Below the pieces are notes generated by a model. That model did not search any database and was not told the origin of the DNA. It saw only the letters and a list, made by a program, of their open reading frames with translations. The position numbers and the translations under genes were made by a program. This document shows, one piece after another, positions 26,254-35,310 of a stretch of DNA of 53,472 bases (positions are counted from its first letter, which is position 1; each line of letters starts with the position of its first letter). The stretch lies in the NCBI RefSeq assembly GCF_900184895.1, contig NZ_FXZK01000016.1, positions 1 to 53,472 of the forward strand, given 5' to 3'. The DNA is from Flavimaricola marinus. GTDB lineage: Bacteria > Pseudomonadota > Alphaproteobacteria > Rhodobacterales > Rhodobacteraceae.

Positions 26254-27444
26254 ATGACCAAACTCCCGATGAAAGACAGTTTTCACTTGCCAGACGGGAT
26301 CATCTATCTCGACGGCAATTCGTTGGGGGCGCTTCCCAAGGGCGTGGGAGAGCGGCTTCAGTCCATGGTGCAGGACGAATGGGGCGCACATCTGATCAAA
26401 GGTTGGAACATCGACGAATGGATGGCGCAACCCGCGCGGGTCGGAAACATGGTGGGACGGCTGATCGGAGCACCCGAGGGCTCGGTCACCATGGGCGACA
26501 CACTGTCGGTCAAGGTCTTCCAAGCATTGTCCGCTGCGTTGAAAATGCGCCCGGACCGGCGCGTCATTCTCTCAGACAGTGGCAACTTCCCATCCGATCT
26601 CTACATGGCCCAAGGGTTGATACAGCAGCTCGACAACGGCTTTGAATTGCGGGTCGTTGCCCCCGAAGAAGTCGAAAGCGCCATGACCGACGAAATCGCT
26701 GTCGCCATGATCACTCAGGTGGATTACCGGACGGGGCGGATGCACGATATGGCAGGTATCACGGCTGCAGCTCATGCAGCAGGGGCGGTCATGTTGTGGG
26801 ATCTGGCGCACAGCGCCGGGGCGGTTCCGGTCGACATCGCCGGCTGCGGCGCGGAATTTGCCGTGGGCTGCACCTATAAATACCTCAACGGCGGACCTGG
26901 TGCGCCGGCATTCATCTATGCCCGGCCGGATATCGTGGCCGACATACAACCGGCCCTGGCCGGATGGTTGGGGCACGATGCGCCCTTCGCTTTCGAGCCG
27001 ACATACCGCCCTGCACCGGACATCGAACGAATGCGGGTCGGAACGCCGCCCGTCATCCAGATGACAGCTCTCGAAGTCGCGCTCAAAATCTGGGACGACG
27101 TGGATATGACAGAACTCAGATCCGCCTCTGTCCGGCTCTGCGACCTGTTCATCGCGGAAGTCGAGGCGAAGTGCCCGTCGCTCAGGCTCGCGAGCCCCAG
27201 AGACGCGGCCCAGCGCGGCAGCCAGGTCTCCTTCGCCTTCGAAGACGGTTATGCCGCGATGCAGGCACTGATCGCGCGCGGAGTGATCGGTGATTTCCGG
27301 GCACCGAACATCATGCGGTTTGGCTTTACGCCACTGTATATCGACGAAACCGACGTCCGCGAAGCCGTCCGGATCATCGCCGACGTCCTCGACAATCGGC
27401 TATGGGACCAACCCGAATATCATCAGAAAGGGCGGGTCACCTGA
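26254..27444 (+). CDS. kynU: kynureninase
   Basis: A 396-residue PLP enzyme of fold type I that cleaves L-kynurenine to anthranilate and L-alanine. Family landmarks: IIYLDGNSLGALP (16-28), GDTLSVKVFQAL (81-92), MLWDLAHSAGA (about 180-190) and the cofactor lysine K209 in GCTYKYLNGGPG. The C-terminus has FRAPNIMRFGFTPLY. Length is normal. No kynA or kynB is next to it, so the other steps of tryptophan breakdown must be elsewhere, or kynurenine may be imported. The convergent RAM gene ends seven bases downstream. Confidence 0.95.
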   Translation: MTKLPMKDSFHLPDGIIYLDGNSLGALPKGVGERLQSMVQDEWGAHLIKGWNIDEWMAQPARVGNMVGRLIGAPEGSVTMGDTLSVKVFQALSAALKMRPDRRVILSDSGNFPSDLYMAQGLIQQLDNGFELRVVAPEEVESAMTDEIAVAMITQVDYRTGRMHDMAGITAAAHAAGAVMLWDLAHSAGAVPVDIAGCGAEFAVGCTYKYLNGGPGAPAFIYARPDIVADIQPALAGWLGHDAPFAFEPTYRPAPDIERMRVGTPPVIQMTALEVALKIWDDVDMTELRSASVRLCDLFIAEVEAKCPSLRLASPRDAAQRGSQVSFAFEDGYAAMQALIARGVIGDFRAPNIMRFGFTPLYIDETDVREAVRIIADVLDNRLWDQPEYHQKGRVT

Positions 27445-27451
27445 ACCGGCA

Positions 27452-27691
27452 CTAGAAGGCGCGGAAGGTGAGGGTCGTCAACGTGCGCTCGATATTCGGG
27501 ATGTCGAGGAGCTCGTCATTGATATACTTGCCCACGTCCATGCCGTCCGGGATGTAGAGCTTGATCAGCAAATCGTATTCACCGCTGGTCGAATACAATT
27601 CTGAGTGAATCTCGCGCAACGCGATCGCGTCGGCCACCTCGTACGTGGTTCCGGGCTTGCATCGTATCTGGATGAATACACAGGTGGTCAT
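27452..27691 (-). CDS. stand-alone Lrp/AsnC ligand-binding (RAM) domain protein
   Basis: A 79-residue protein starting MTTCVFIQIRCKPGTTYEV, the beta-alpha-beta-beta-alpha-beta RAM domain alone, with IHSELYSTSGEYDLLIKLYI and the C-terminal NIERTLTTLTF strand. It has no helix-turn-helix, unlike KynR and other Lrp proteins. The start is ATG 27691; the longer frame to 27763 is not supported. It converges with kynU with only seven bases between stops. A role in sensing an amino acid and modulating a full-length Lrp partner is inferred, not shown. Confidence 0.8.
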   Translation of the reverse strand: MTTCVFIQIRCKPGTTYEVADAIALREIHSELYSTSGEYDLLIKLYIPDGMDVGKYINDELLDIPNIERTLTTLTFRAF

Positions 27692-27863
27692 CTTGGCTCT
27701 TTCTTGCGATGGGTCAGATGCTTGGCCAGCCTGAAAGCCATACCGGCATGCCGCATCTGCCATGAAGGTCTAAGCTCTCAACCGCGTCATGACAAATCAA
27801 ACGTCGAACTCGCACCGCCTTGGGCAGCCTGCACCCTCGCAATCAACGGCGCCCAAACGCAAA

Positions 27864-27889
27864 GAGAGAGCGGATTGCTCCGCTCTCTC
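27864..27889 (-). terminator. likely terminator of the DUF481 outer-membrane protein gene
   Basis: GAGAGAGCGGA (27864-27874) pairs perfectly with TCCGCTCTCTC (27879-27889) around TTGC: an 11-bp stem. On the minus strand it is followed by a short TTTG tract. It lies 60 bases after the stop at 27949. Confidence 0.65.
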
Positions 27890-27948
27890 GATTTCAACGT
27901 CGCTCAGGTATGCTGGTGGCACACCTGCTTGGGAATGCAATCCGCGAG

Positions 27949-28776
27949 CTAGTTGAAGTTATAGACCACCGACAGACCAAAGGTGTTGGCCGCATCACTG
28001 AAGGAGTCGTCGGTCGCATCGTTGAACTGCGTCGCATAGCTGGTGCGCAGCGTCAGCGTGTCGCTCATTGCAACGTTGATTGCAAAGTCGTTGGCCACGG
28101 TCGTCGCGGACTCCGAATAGATCACGTCGGTGTCGTTGGTTGCGTAGATGGTGTCAGACAGGCTGTAGTACATGTTGTTCGACAGGCTACCAGCCACTTC
28201 GTTGACATCGTCGCCGCCAACCACTTCGGCATAGCGATAGCCGGGACCGGCCTGGACCGACCACTGGAAATCGGGCGTGTTGTAGATGCGGTAACCTACA
28301 CCGGCGCCGACGAAGTAGTCCTGTTTGTAGTCACCGGCAGTCGTGGTCAGACGGTCGATGGCGATGTCGGTCTGGGCATAGCCAAAGAACGACGAGCCGA
28401 AGTTGCGGCGATAGTCGAGGCCAGCGAGCAGTTGGTTCTCGGTCGCGTCACCGTTTTCGTCTGCGCTGTAGGCATAGCTGAACGACATGTCGAAGCCGTT
28501 GACGCCGTCAAACGTGCCCCAACGGAGGCCGGCACCGACATTGGTTTCGTCGCTCGTGGCAGTCGCGTTCAACGCGATGGAGCCGTAGGTGCCGACTTCG
28601 CGGCCCTCTGTTCCGAATGCACCGATGTCGCGGTCTGCAGCGTCGCTGATGTCTTCTTCAAGATCGTCCAGCGCATCTGCTGCGGCGCCCTGATTGTCAA
28701 AAGCCGACGTCTGCGCAACGGCGCCAGAAGCGACGATGCTCGCAACGGCAGCGGCGAGAATGAGATTCATTTGCAT
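27949..28776 (-). CDS. DUF481-type outer-membrane beta-barrel protein
   Basis: A 275-residue exported protein. Residues 1-21 (MQMNLILAAA to SGAVAQ) are a signal peptide. A short acidic helical region (ADALDDLEEDISDA) precedes the barrel. Alternating strands such as DYFVGAGVGYRIYN and FQWSVQAGPGYRYAEVVGGD match the salt-induced outer-membrane protein family (DUF481, YdiY-like). The end FGLSVVYNFN has the aromatic-terminated strand recognised by the Bam machinery, though with a final Asn. Function is unknown. The start follows GGAAAGGAAAA. A LysR gene lies just upstream on the same strand. Confidence 0.8.
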   Translation of the reverse strand: MQMNLILAAAVASIVASGAVAQTSAFDNQGAAADALDDLEEDISDAADRDIGAFGTEGREVGTYGSIALNATATSDETNVGAGLRWGTFDGVNGFDMSFSYAYSADENGDATENQLLAGLDYRRNFGSSFFGYAQTDIAIDRLTTTAGDYKQDYFVGAGVGYRIYNTPDFQWSVQAGPGYRYAEVVGGDDVNEVAGSLSNNMYYSLSDTIYATNDTDVIYSESATTVANDFAINVAMSDTLTLRTSYATQFNDATDDSFSDAANTFGLSVVYNFN

Positions 28777-28886
28777 GGGTTTTCCTTTCCCAAGTTAAGT
28801 AACCCGCATCTTCGATAGGACGCGGAAGCATACTTGCTTCAGATAGGTCTTAGCCCCAGATGATCAATAAGTTAAATTCAAAATAC

Positions 28887-29861
28887 TTACCCTTTAGACG
28901 ACTTTTCGTTACCTTTAAGGAAATAGGTCTCCGTGCCCGTGGAGTCTCCAAGGACCTCGACGTCGTCTTCGCTGATCTCGGCCAGCGCCGCGATCACGGC
29001 AATTCTGTCTGCATCGGCGCCGTCACAAACGCTTCGCAGCGAACGCGCGGCGGCAGCCCGTATGTCTTCATCTAGGTCATCTCGCCATACTGCCCAGACC
29101 GGATAGGGAAATCGGGGCGCGTCCGGGACAAGGTGCATTTGTCCGGAATCCAGATACTTCTTGATATATCGGGCCGGCAGATAGGCCGCCGCTTTGCGGT
29201 TGACCACGTATTCGGCCACCATGGCCTCAAGCGAGAAGGTCAGGCCAGGATTAGTCAACTCCGGCAACGCCAGCGCGTGTGCGCCCACGAACTCCGGCCC
29301 CCAGTCAATGAAAACGTAGTCGTCAAAAATATTGTCTATGTCGCCGTCATCGAAGGTCGCGACCATGACGAGCTCTTCTTCCAGAATCGCCTCTGCAGAG
29401 AGACCGGGGCGCAGTTGCGGCATGTACATCAGGCCAACCTGCATGATCCCCTCGACCAGAAATCGCGTCAATCGATCAGGCATACCCAGTTCGGCCCTGA
29501 CGTTGAGCTCCGTCATGTCGTTTTGAAGGGCGTCGACCCAACGAAACCCAAGCCTCGGCCAAAGCGAGTATTGCGCACCGATGGTCACGCTCTTGGTATA
29601 GCCTTCAGGTATGGCCACCTGCTGTTTGGCTTCCTCCCAAACCCGGATCAGCGACAAGGCGTATTTCTCGAACTCACGCCCGGCCGCCGTCAGATCTGCC
29701 CCCGACCGGTTTCGGGTAAAGAGCGGCTTGCCAAGCTCGTCCTCCAGCCGCTTGATCCGCAATGAGACGGCTGATTGCGTCACGAAGAGGCGATCAGCTG
29801 ACGCGACGAATGATCCGCTGGCAGCCACCTCCATAAATGTCTTTAGCAAAGTGATATCCAC
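28887..29861 (-). CDS. LysR-family transcriptional regulator
   Basis: A 324-residue regulator. The N-terminal winged helix is typical: TLLKTFMEVAASGSFVASAD, then TQSAVSLRIKRLEDELG and FTRNRSGADLTAAG. The remainder is the two-lobed effector domain, with a long acidic/charged tail (ISEDDVEVLGDSTGTE). It is not divergent from any gene: purU lies upstream and the outer-membrane protein downstream on the same strand. Its target and ligand are unknown. The ribosome site is GAGGAGG (about 29869-29875) ahead of ATG 29861. Confidence 0.88.
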   Translation of the reverse strand: MDITLLKTFMEVAASGSFVASADRLFVTQSAVSLRIKRLEDELGKPLFTRNRSGADLTAAGREFEKYALSLIRVWEEAKQQVAIPEGYTKSVTIGAQYSLWPRLGFRWVDALQNDMTELNVRAELGMPDRLTRFLVEGIMQVGLMYMPQLRPGLSAEAILEEELVMVATFDDGDIDNIFDDYVFIDWGPEFVGAHALALPELTNPGLTFSLEAMVAEYVVNRKAAAYLPARYIKKYLDSGQMHLVPDAPRFPYPVWAVWRDDLDEDIRAAAARSLRSVCDGADADRIAVIAALAEISEDDVEVLGDSTGTETYFLKGNEKSSKG

Positions 29862-30034
29862 GGGGGCCTCCTCTCAGATGCCCTCGTCAATAAGCAATAC
29901 TCACGTCAATGACAATTGTGGTGAATTGCGCTCTCAGGAGAAGAGCATTCGGCGAATGCCCAGCGCCACAAAGCTGCAGAGGCCTGCCACTTCGCGGCGG
30001 CAGGCCGGCATTCATGAGGGACCGATGGCGAACC

Positions 30035-30919
30035 TTAGCCCATGCGCTCGGATGCGTATGAGCCCGGTGAAGCAGGGAAAACCACGGTCTTGTTGCCATT
30101 GAGGAAGACACGGCGGTGAATGTGCGCGTGAACGGCGCGTGCCAGAACCTGCGCTTCGACATCGCGGCCAAGGCTGACATAGTCGGCCGCGGATTGCGCG
30201 TGCGTGACGCGGACCGTGTCCTGCTCGATGATCGGGCCTTCGTCGAGATCGGCCGTCACATAATGTGACGTGGCGCCGATCAGCTTCACGCCTCTCTCAA
30301 ATGCCTGCTTGTAGGGATTGGCGCCCTTGAAGCTGGGCAGAAACGAGTGATGGATATTGATGATCCGGCCCGACATTTCCCGGCACATGTCGTCCGAAAG
30401 GATCTGCATATACCGCGCAAGAACGATTAGGTCGGCACCGGTCTCGCGGACGACATCCATGATCTGGGCCTCAGCCATGGGTTTGTTGGTCTTGGTCACC
30501 TTGATGCAGTGGAATGGAATATCCTGGTTCACCACGACCTTCTGATAATCCATGTGGTTTGAAATCACAGCCACAATATCGATCGGCAACGCGCCGATCC
30601 GGACGCGATACAGCAAGTCGTTCAGGCAATGGCCAAATCGCGACACCATGATGACGACCTTCATGCGGGCCGCCTCGTCATGGAAATCGTAGTCCATGCC
30701 GAATTCTCCCGCCACTGACGCGAAACCGTCATGCAACGTAGAAAGCTCTTGGCCCGCCTCGCTGGTAAAGCTGACGCGCATGAAGAACCGACCGGTCTCC
30801 AGATCGTCGTATTGCGAACTGTCGGTGATGTTGCATCCGTGATCTGCCAAATAGTTTGCAATCGCGGCGACGATCCCGCGCGTCGATGCGCAACTGACGT
30901 TAAGGGCGAATTTTGTCAT
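30035..30919 (-). CDS. purU: formyltetrahydrofolate deformylase
   Basis: A 294-residue enzyme that hydrolyses 10-formyl-THF to formate and THF. An ACT regulatory domain (about 1-85, ALNVSCASTRGIVAAIANYL) precedes a formyltransferase-type domain with ISNH, the catalytic histidine region INIHHSFLPSFKGANPY, and the aspartate of TADLDEGPIIEQD. Length is normal. It is a single gene flanked by paaX and LysR. PurU balances one-carbon pools, often with glycine or sarcosine catabolism, but no such genes are here. Confidence 0.95.
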   Translation of the reverse strand: MTKFALNVSCASTRGIVAAIANYLADHGCNITDSSQYDDLETGRFFMRVSFTSEAGQELSTLHDGFASVAGEFGMDYDFHDEAARMKVVIMVSRFGHCLNDLLYRVRIGALPIDIVAVISNHMDYQKVVVNQDIPFHCIKVTKTNKPMAEAQIMDVVRETGADLIVLARYMQILSDDMCREMSGRIINIHHSFLPSFKGANPYKQAFERGVKLIGATSHYVTADLDEGPIIEQDTVRVTHAQSAADYVSLGRDVEAQVLARAVHAHIHRRVFLNGNKTVVFPASPGSYASERMG

Positions 30920-31104
30920 CTGGTCTCTTCTTGGATCAGCCAGTCCCGGCCCTGGCAGGCGCGGTTGGATAAGGGAGGGGAGTCACTTACGGCATTGTTG
31001 GTCTTGTTCGGCCAAATCTGTCCTGCACGCCGACGACGCAGCATGGAGCAAAAGCGGCTCCGCCCCTACTTGGCGCAAGAATGGCAGCATGCCAAGGCAC
31101 CCGA

Positions 31105-31120
31105 TCGTCGCGAACGACGA
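31105..31120 (-). terminator. small UUCG-tetraloop hairpin after paaX
   Basis: On the minus strand TCGTCG-TTCG-CGACGA forms a 6-bp stem with a UUCG loop, starting four bases after the paaX stop. There is no U run, so termination is uncertain. Confidence 0.3.
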
Positions 31121-31124
31121 CGAG

Positions 31125-31892
31125 TCACCCCTCCAGTGCGGCCAGCCCGTCGGATGGAAGGCAACGCAGCAATTCCGACTTGAGATCGCGGATAAGCCTC
31201 AACTCCAACCGATCCGGCAGCAGTTCGTCAGGCAGTTCCGGCGTTCGCAGAATAATGCGTCGCCAACCGTGCACGATCAGCACCCGCAAGACTGCAATCT
31301 GAGTGGCATCCAATACGGCCCCCTGCAGCTCCATAGCCACAACCTCCGAGAATGCGTCTCGAACGTCGGCGCCCAAAGCCAGCAACGCCTCGGTACAGAG
31401 CTGCGCCTTGATCCAATCCGGCAGGGCCGCAACCTCGTGAACTGGCAAACTGGCTACGTCCGGTCCCTGCGCGGGTCTGGTCGCCAACGCAATATCGGAA
31501 GACACAAACGTGCAGGCCCGGCTGTCCTCATCTGCAAGTGTGGTTGGTCCGATCAGCCAGAGCCATGCCAGATCGGCGCTCGCCTTTTCGCCGTAGATTC
31601 TCGGGCTGGCCGACGCCGTCTCTGCCCTGCCCCGTGCGGTCAGTGCGTAATAGCTGTTGCGACCGGATTTCCGGCTTTCGAGCCAGCCATCCTTGCGCAA
31701 GCGGTGCAGCGCGACGCGATTGGCTTCTGGCCTGACACGCATCATCTTGGTCAACCGGCTGAGCAGCAGACCGCTGATTTCTTGATCCTCACCTTGGGCA
31801 AGCTCGCCAAAGACCGTAATCAAGAGTGACCAGACCTTCGGCGGCTTCTCCCCGATCAAAAGATCAACCGCCGTTTCGAAACGATCAGTCAT
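31125..31892 (-). CDS. paaX: PaaX-family regulator of phenylacetate catabolism
   Basis: About 255 residues. The N-terminal winged helix (about 15-80) has LLLSRLTKMMRVRPEANRVA and LHRLRKDGWLESRKSGRNSY, the hallmark of PaaX proteins, and the C-terminal domain carries the helical PaaX_C pattern ending ELLPDRLELRLIRDLKSELL. PaaX represses paa genes and is released by phenylacetyl-CoA. The start is ATG 31892; GTG 31901 is three codons earlier. It is 47 bases after paaZ on the same strand, so the two are probably co-transcribed. Confidence 0.9.
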   Translation of the reverse strand: MTDRFETAVDLLIGEKPPKVWSLLITVFGELAQGEDQEISGLLLSRLTKMMRVRPEANRVALHRLRKDGWLESRKSGRNSYYALTARGRAETASASPRIYGEKASADLAWLWLIGPTTLADEDSRACTFVSSDIALATRPAQGPDVASLPVHEVAALPDWIKAQLCTEALLALGADVRDAFSEVVAMELQGAVLDATQIAVLRVLIVHGWRRIILRTPELPDELLPDRLELRLIRDLKSELLRCLPSDGLAALEG

Positions 31893-31938
31893 GGCGGTCA
31901 CTCGCTGTTTATCGGCAGGTCAGGCTCTGTGTCGGCTG

Positions 31939-33975
31939 CTATGTGCCATATGCGTTCATGGTCAGCAAATCATAGACCGCCACCAGCTCATCGGCCTGAT
32001 TTGTCATCGAAACATGCCAGCGCACTTCTCCATACTCCGTATTGCGCGGGGTCTTCTTCTTGACGGTCAACTCGACCTTGATGCTGTCGCCCGGCTCGAC
32101 CGGTTTGAGAAAGCGCAGGTTCTCGAGGCCCGAATTGGCCAGAACAGGGCCCTCGGCAGGCTCGACGAACAATCCGGCAGCGAAGCTGATCAGCAGATAT
32201 CCATGCGCAACCCGGCCGGGAAAGAAAGGATTTCGCTCGGCAGCGGCCTGATCCATGTGAGCATAGAAGGTGTCGCCGGTGAAATTGGCAAAGGTTTCAA
32301 TATCCTCCAGCGACACCTCGCGCGACGCGGTCGTCAGCGTATCCCCAAGCTGCAGGTTCTCGAACGTGCGGGTGAACGGATGGGCCTCCGGTGCGCTCTG
32401 TGTCGATCCCGGCACCCACGTCTCGCCAATCGCGGTCAGCATGTCCGGGCTGCCCTGAATGGCCGTCCGCTGCATGTAATGCATGGCGCCCCGAATGCCG
32501 CCCAGTTCCTCGCCGCCCCCGGCGCGGCCCGGACCCCCATGCACCATGTGCGGCATGGGAGAACCGTGGCCAGTACTTTCCTTCATGCTGACGCGGTCAT
32601 TGAAATAGAGCCTGCCATGAAACGCGCCGGCCCCAAGAACGACTGCGCGGGCGACCTGCGGATCATGGGTGATGACAGAAGCGACAAGGCTCCCCTCTCC
32701 GCGATTTGCCAAGGCAATCGCATGGTCCAGATCCCGATATCCCATGACGGTCGACACCGGACCAAAGGCCTCGGTGTCATGCACCCGCAGGGCGGCGTCC
32801 GGATCAGCGCAATGAAACAGCATCGGCGGGACGAACGCTCCGGCATTGGCATCCGCGCCATTGACGGCAAAGTTGTCTGGATCGCCGAAAACACGCTCCG
32901 CCTCCGCTCCAATCAGCGCCGCCTTAGACAAAACGTCTCGCTTCTGGCTGTTGGACACCAGAGCTCCCATCCGGGTGCCTTCGGCCTTTGGGTCGCCGAT
33001 CACGGTCTTTGCCAACCGGTCGGACAGTGCGCCGATCACGGCATCGACCTGCGCTAAAGGCGCGATGATCCGTCGGACGGCGGTGCACTTCTGCCCTGCC
33101 TTCGCCGTCATCTCCCGGTGCACTTCCTTGACAAACAGGTCAAACTCCGGCGTTCCCGGCGTCACATCCGGCCCAAGGATGGATGCGTTCAAGCTGTCCT
33201 GTTCGGCCATAAAGCGGACCGAATTCTGCAAGAGATTGGGCGCTGAGCGCAGCTTCAGCGCGGTATCGGCTGAGCCCGTAAAACTGACGACATCCTGACA
33301 GGTCAAACGATCGAGCGTGTCGCCCAACCCGCCGGTTACCAACTGCAACGCGCCTTCTGGCAAGACATCGGCATCCAGCATGATCCGTACGGCCAGCTCG
33401 GTCACGTAGCAGGTCGCCGTTGCGGGCTTCACGATCACCGGCATGCCCGCCAGCAAGGTCGGCGCCAATTTTTCGAGCATTCCCCAAACCGGAAAATTGA
33501 ACGCGTTGATGTGGACCGCGGCCCCCTGCAGGGGCGTGCACACATGCTGGCCCAGAAACGTGCCGGCCTTGCCGAGCTGCTCCGTGTCTCCATCCAGATA
33601 CACATGCCCGTTCGGCATCTCGCGGCGGCCCTTGGATGCAAAGACGAAGAGTGTGCCGATCCCACCGTCAATATCGATCATATGGTCGGCTTGTGTGCCG
33701 CCGGAGGCAAACGACAGGTCATAAAGCGCCTGCTTCTTTTCATTCAGTGCCAGAGCCAAGGCCTTGATCATGCCGGCCCTCTGGTGAAACGTCATCGCGC
33801 GCAACGCCGCTCCGCCTTTTCGGCGGGCATGCTCCAGCATCGCGGCCGCATCGAGCGCGTCATTCCCGGCGCGAGCGATCACTGCGCCGGTCACGGCATT
33901 CTCGATCTCGCGAGCCCCCTCGCCCGGAGCAACCCAACGGCCAACGACGAAGCTTTCGATGTTACTGATGGTCAT
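31939..33975 (-). CDS. paaZ: bifunctional oxepin-CoA hydrolase / 3-oxo-5,6-dehydrosuberyl-CoA semialdehyde dehydrogenase
   Basis: A 678-residue fusion. Residues about 1-510 are an aldehyde dehydrogenase with E258 ([10 protein letters not shown]) and the catalytic C297 ([10 protein letters not shown]). Residues about 535-678 are a MaoC-type hotdog hydratase with [10 protein letters not shown] and [10 protein letters not shown], the Asp-His dyad region. The enzyme opens the oxepin-CoA ring and oxidises the resulting aldehyde. It is divergent from paaG. The start at 33975 is normal, with the promoter between them. Confidence 0.95.
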   Translation of the reverse strand: MTISNIESFVVGRWVAPGEGAREIENAVTGAVIARAGNDALDAAAMLEHARRKGGAALRAMTFHQRAGMIKALALALNEKKQALYDLSFASGGTQADHMIDIDGGIGTLFVFASKGRREMPNGHVYLDGDTEQLGKAGTFLGQHVCTPLQGAAVHINAFNFPVWGMLEKLAPTLLAGMPVIVKPATATCYVTELAVRIMLDADVLPEGALQLVTGGLGDTLDRLTCQDVVSFTGSADTALKLRSAPNLLQNSVRFMAEQDSLNASILGPDVTPGTPEFDLFVKEVHREMTAKAGQKCTAVRRIIAPLAQVDAVIGALSDRLAKTVIGDPKAEGTRMGALVSNSQKRDVLSKAALIGAEAERVFGDPDNFAVNGADANAGAFVPPMLFHCADPDAALRVHDTEAFGPVSTVMGYRDLDHAIALANRGEGSLVASVITHDPQVARAVVLGAGAFHGRLYFNDRVSMKESTGHGSPMPHMVHGGPGRAGGGEELGGIRGAMHYMQRTAIQGSPDMLTAIGETWVPGSTQSAPEAHPFTRTFENLQLGDTLTTASREVSLEDIETFANFTGDTFYAHMDQAAAERNPFFPGRVAHGYLLISFAAGLFVEPAEGPVLANSGLENLRFLKPVEPGDSIKVELTVKKKTPRNTEYGEVRWHVSMTNQADELVAVYDLLTMNAYGT

Positions 33976-34042
33976 CCGGGGATCCCGCCTCTTGTTTGTG
34001 CTAAATATTTATTGACCAGGCTTGGCCGCCATGCAACGAATT

Positions 34043-34080
34043 AGTTACAGGAAATTCATCAGGGCGAAAAATGAGTAACT
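34043..34080. promoter_or_regulatory. AGTTAC...GTAACT inverted repeat in the paaZ/paaG control region
   Basis: AGTTAC (34043-34048) and GTAACT (34075-34080) are separated by 26 bases. The second arm lies just inside paaG. A nearly identical arrangement is found upstream of paaA. It is a candidate PaaX-type operator for this lineage, although it does not match the E. coli consensus I know. Confidence 0.35.
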
Positions 34081-34856
34081 CAATCATCGTGGAAGCCCAC
34101 GACCAATGGGTCGAACTGACGCTCAACCGCCCGGATCGCCTGAATAGTTTCAACGAAGAGATGCACCATGCCCTGCGCACGGCTCTCGAGTCCGCGCAGA
34201 CCGACGGGACCAGGGCGGTTCTGCTCACTGGTGCCGGGCGTGGCTTCTGTGCGGGCCAAGACCTTGGCGACCGCGATCCATCGAAAATGGATGGGCCACC
34301 TGATCTGGGACAGACCGTCCGCAGTTTCTATGCCCCGTTGGTGCGCCTGATCAGGTCGTCCAAGTTTCCGATTGTCTGCGCAGTCAACGGCGTTGCCGCA
34401 GGAGCAGGGGCCAACTTGGCACTGGCCTGCGATATCGTTCTGGCCGCCGAGAGCGCCAAGTTCATTCAGTCGTTCTCAAAGGTCGGGTTGATCCCGGACA
34501 CGGGCGGCAGCTGGAACTTGCCGCACTTGGTCGGCGAGGCCCGGGCCAAGGGTCTCGCCTTGACCGGAGAGCCTTTGCCTGCGGCCAAGGCCGCCGACTG
34601 GGGGCTGATCTGGAAAGCGATCCCCGACGCGGACCTAATGGAGGAAGCGCGGGCGCTGACGGCCCAGCTCGCCAATGGCCCGACATTGGGCTTGGGTTTG
34701 ACGAAGCAGGCAATTCAGGCCGCTGCGACTGACAGCCTGACCGATCACCTCGAACTCGAAGCCGACATGATGAAGACCTGCGGCGAAAGCGCGGATTACG
34801 CCGAAGGTGTCAGTGCTTTCCTCGGCAAGCGCGCACCGAAATTCCAAGGCCGCTAA
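34071..34856 (+). CDS. paaG: 1,2-epoxyphenylacetyl-CoA isomerase (enoyl-CoA hydratase family)
   Basis: A 261-residue crotonase-fold protein. LTGAGRGFCAGQDLGDRD (about 53-70) is the PaaG-specific oxyanion-hole strand with the catalytic Asp region, and GVAAGAGANLALACDIVLAA the second oxyanion segment. PaaG isomerises epoxyphenylacetyl-CoA to oxepin-CoA. It is the first gene of paaG-paaI-paaK; paaF is absent from the window. The stop is one base before paaI. Confidence 0.93.
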   Translation: MSNSIIVEAHDQWVELTLNRPDRLNSFNEEMHHALRTALESAQTDGTRAVLLTGAGRGFCAGQDLGDRDPSKMDGPPDLGQTVRSFYAPLVRLIRSSKFPIVCAVNGVAAGAGANLALACDIVLAAESAKFIQSFSKVGLIPDTGGSWNLPHLVGEARAKGLALTGEPLPAAKAADWGLIWKAIPDADLMEEARALTAQLANGPTLGLGLTKQAIQAAATDSLTDHLELEADMMKTCGESADYAEGVSAFLGKRAPKFQGR

Positions 34857-34857
34857 C

Positions 34858-35283
34858 ATGACCGCCAAGGAACGTGCCCTGAAATCCGCAGCAGCCATGT
34901 GGGCCAATGACAAGGCGTCGCAATGGCTTGGCATGCGGCTCGTCGACGTGGACGAAGGGCACGCCGTTGTCGAACTGAAGGTCGAAGCCCATCACTGCAA
35001 CGGCCTCGGCGTCTGTCATGGCGGGATCAGCTTTGCTCTGGCCGACAGCGCCTTTGCCTTTGCCTGCAACAGCCGCAATCAAGCAACCTTGGCGCAGCAC
35101 AACTCGATCACCTACACGGCGCCGGGCAAGCTGGGAGAGACGCTGACAGCGACGGCCACCGAGATTTCCAAGAGCGGTCGCAGCGGGATCTACGATGTCG
35201 CTGTCACCAATCCGGACGGGCAACTGGTTGCGACATTTCGAGGCCTATCGCGCACAATTCGCAGGCAGCACTTCGACGAATAG
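34858..35283 (+). CDS. paaI: hydroxyphenylacetyl-CoA thioesterase (hotdog family)
   Basis: A 141-residue hotdog thioesterase. The start MTAKERALKSA at 34858 is one base after the paaG stop; the frame extending back to 34807 lies within paaG. The catalytic Asp/Asn region is in HCNGLGVCHGGISFALADSA. PaaI releases CoA from dead-end hydroxyphenylacetyl-CoA and guards against CoA trapping. It precedes paaK by 27 bases, with GGAGGGGGAGGAG ahead of paaK. Confidence 0.92.
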   Translation: MTAKERALKSAAAMWANDKASQWLGMRLVDVDEGHAVVELKVEAHHCNGLGVCHGGISFALADSAFAFACNSRNQATLAQHNSITYTAPGKLGETLTATATEISKSGRSGIYDVAVTNPDGQLVATFRGLSRTIRRQHFDE

Positions 35284-35310
35284 ACCAACCGGAGGGGGAG
35301 GAGACCGGCC

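Noticed and set aside
29981-30006. GGCCTGCC/GGCAGGCC hairpin after purU as a terminator
   Set aside because: An 8-bp stem with a 10-base loop and no U tract; could be chance in G+C-rich sequence.
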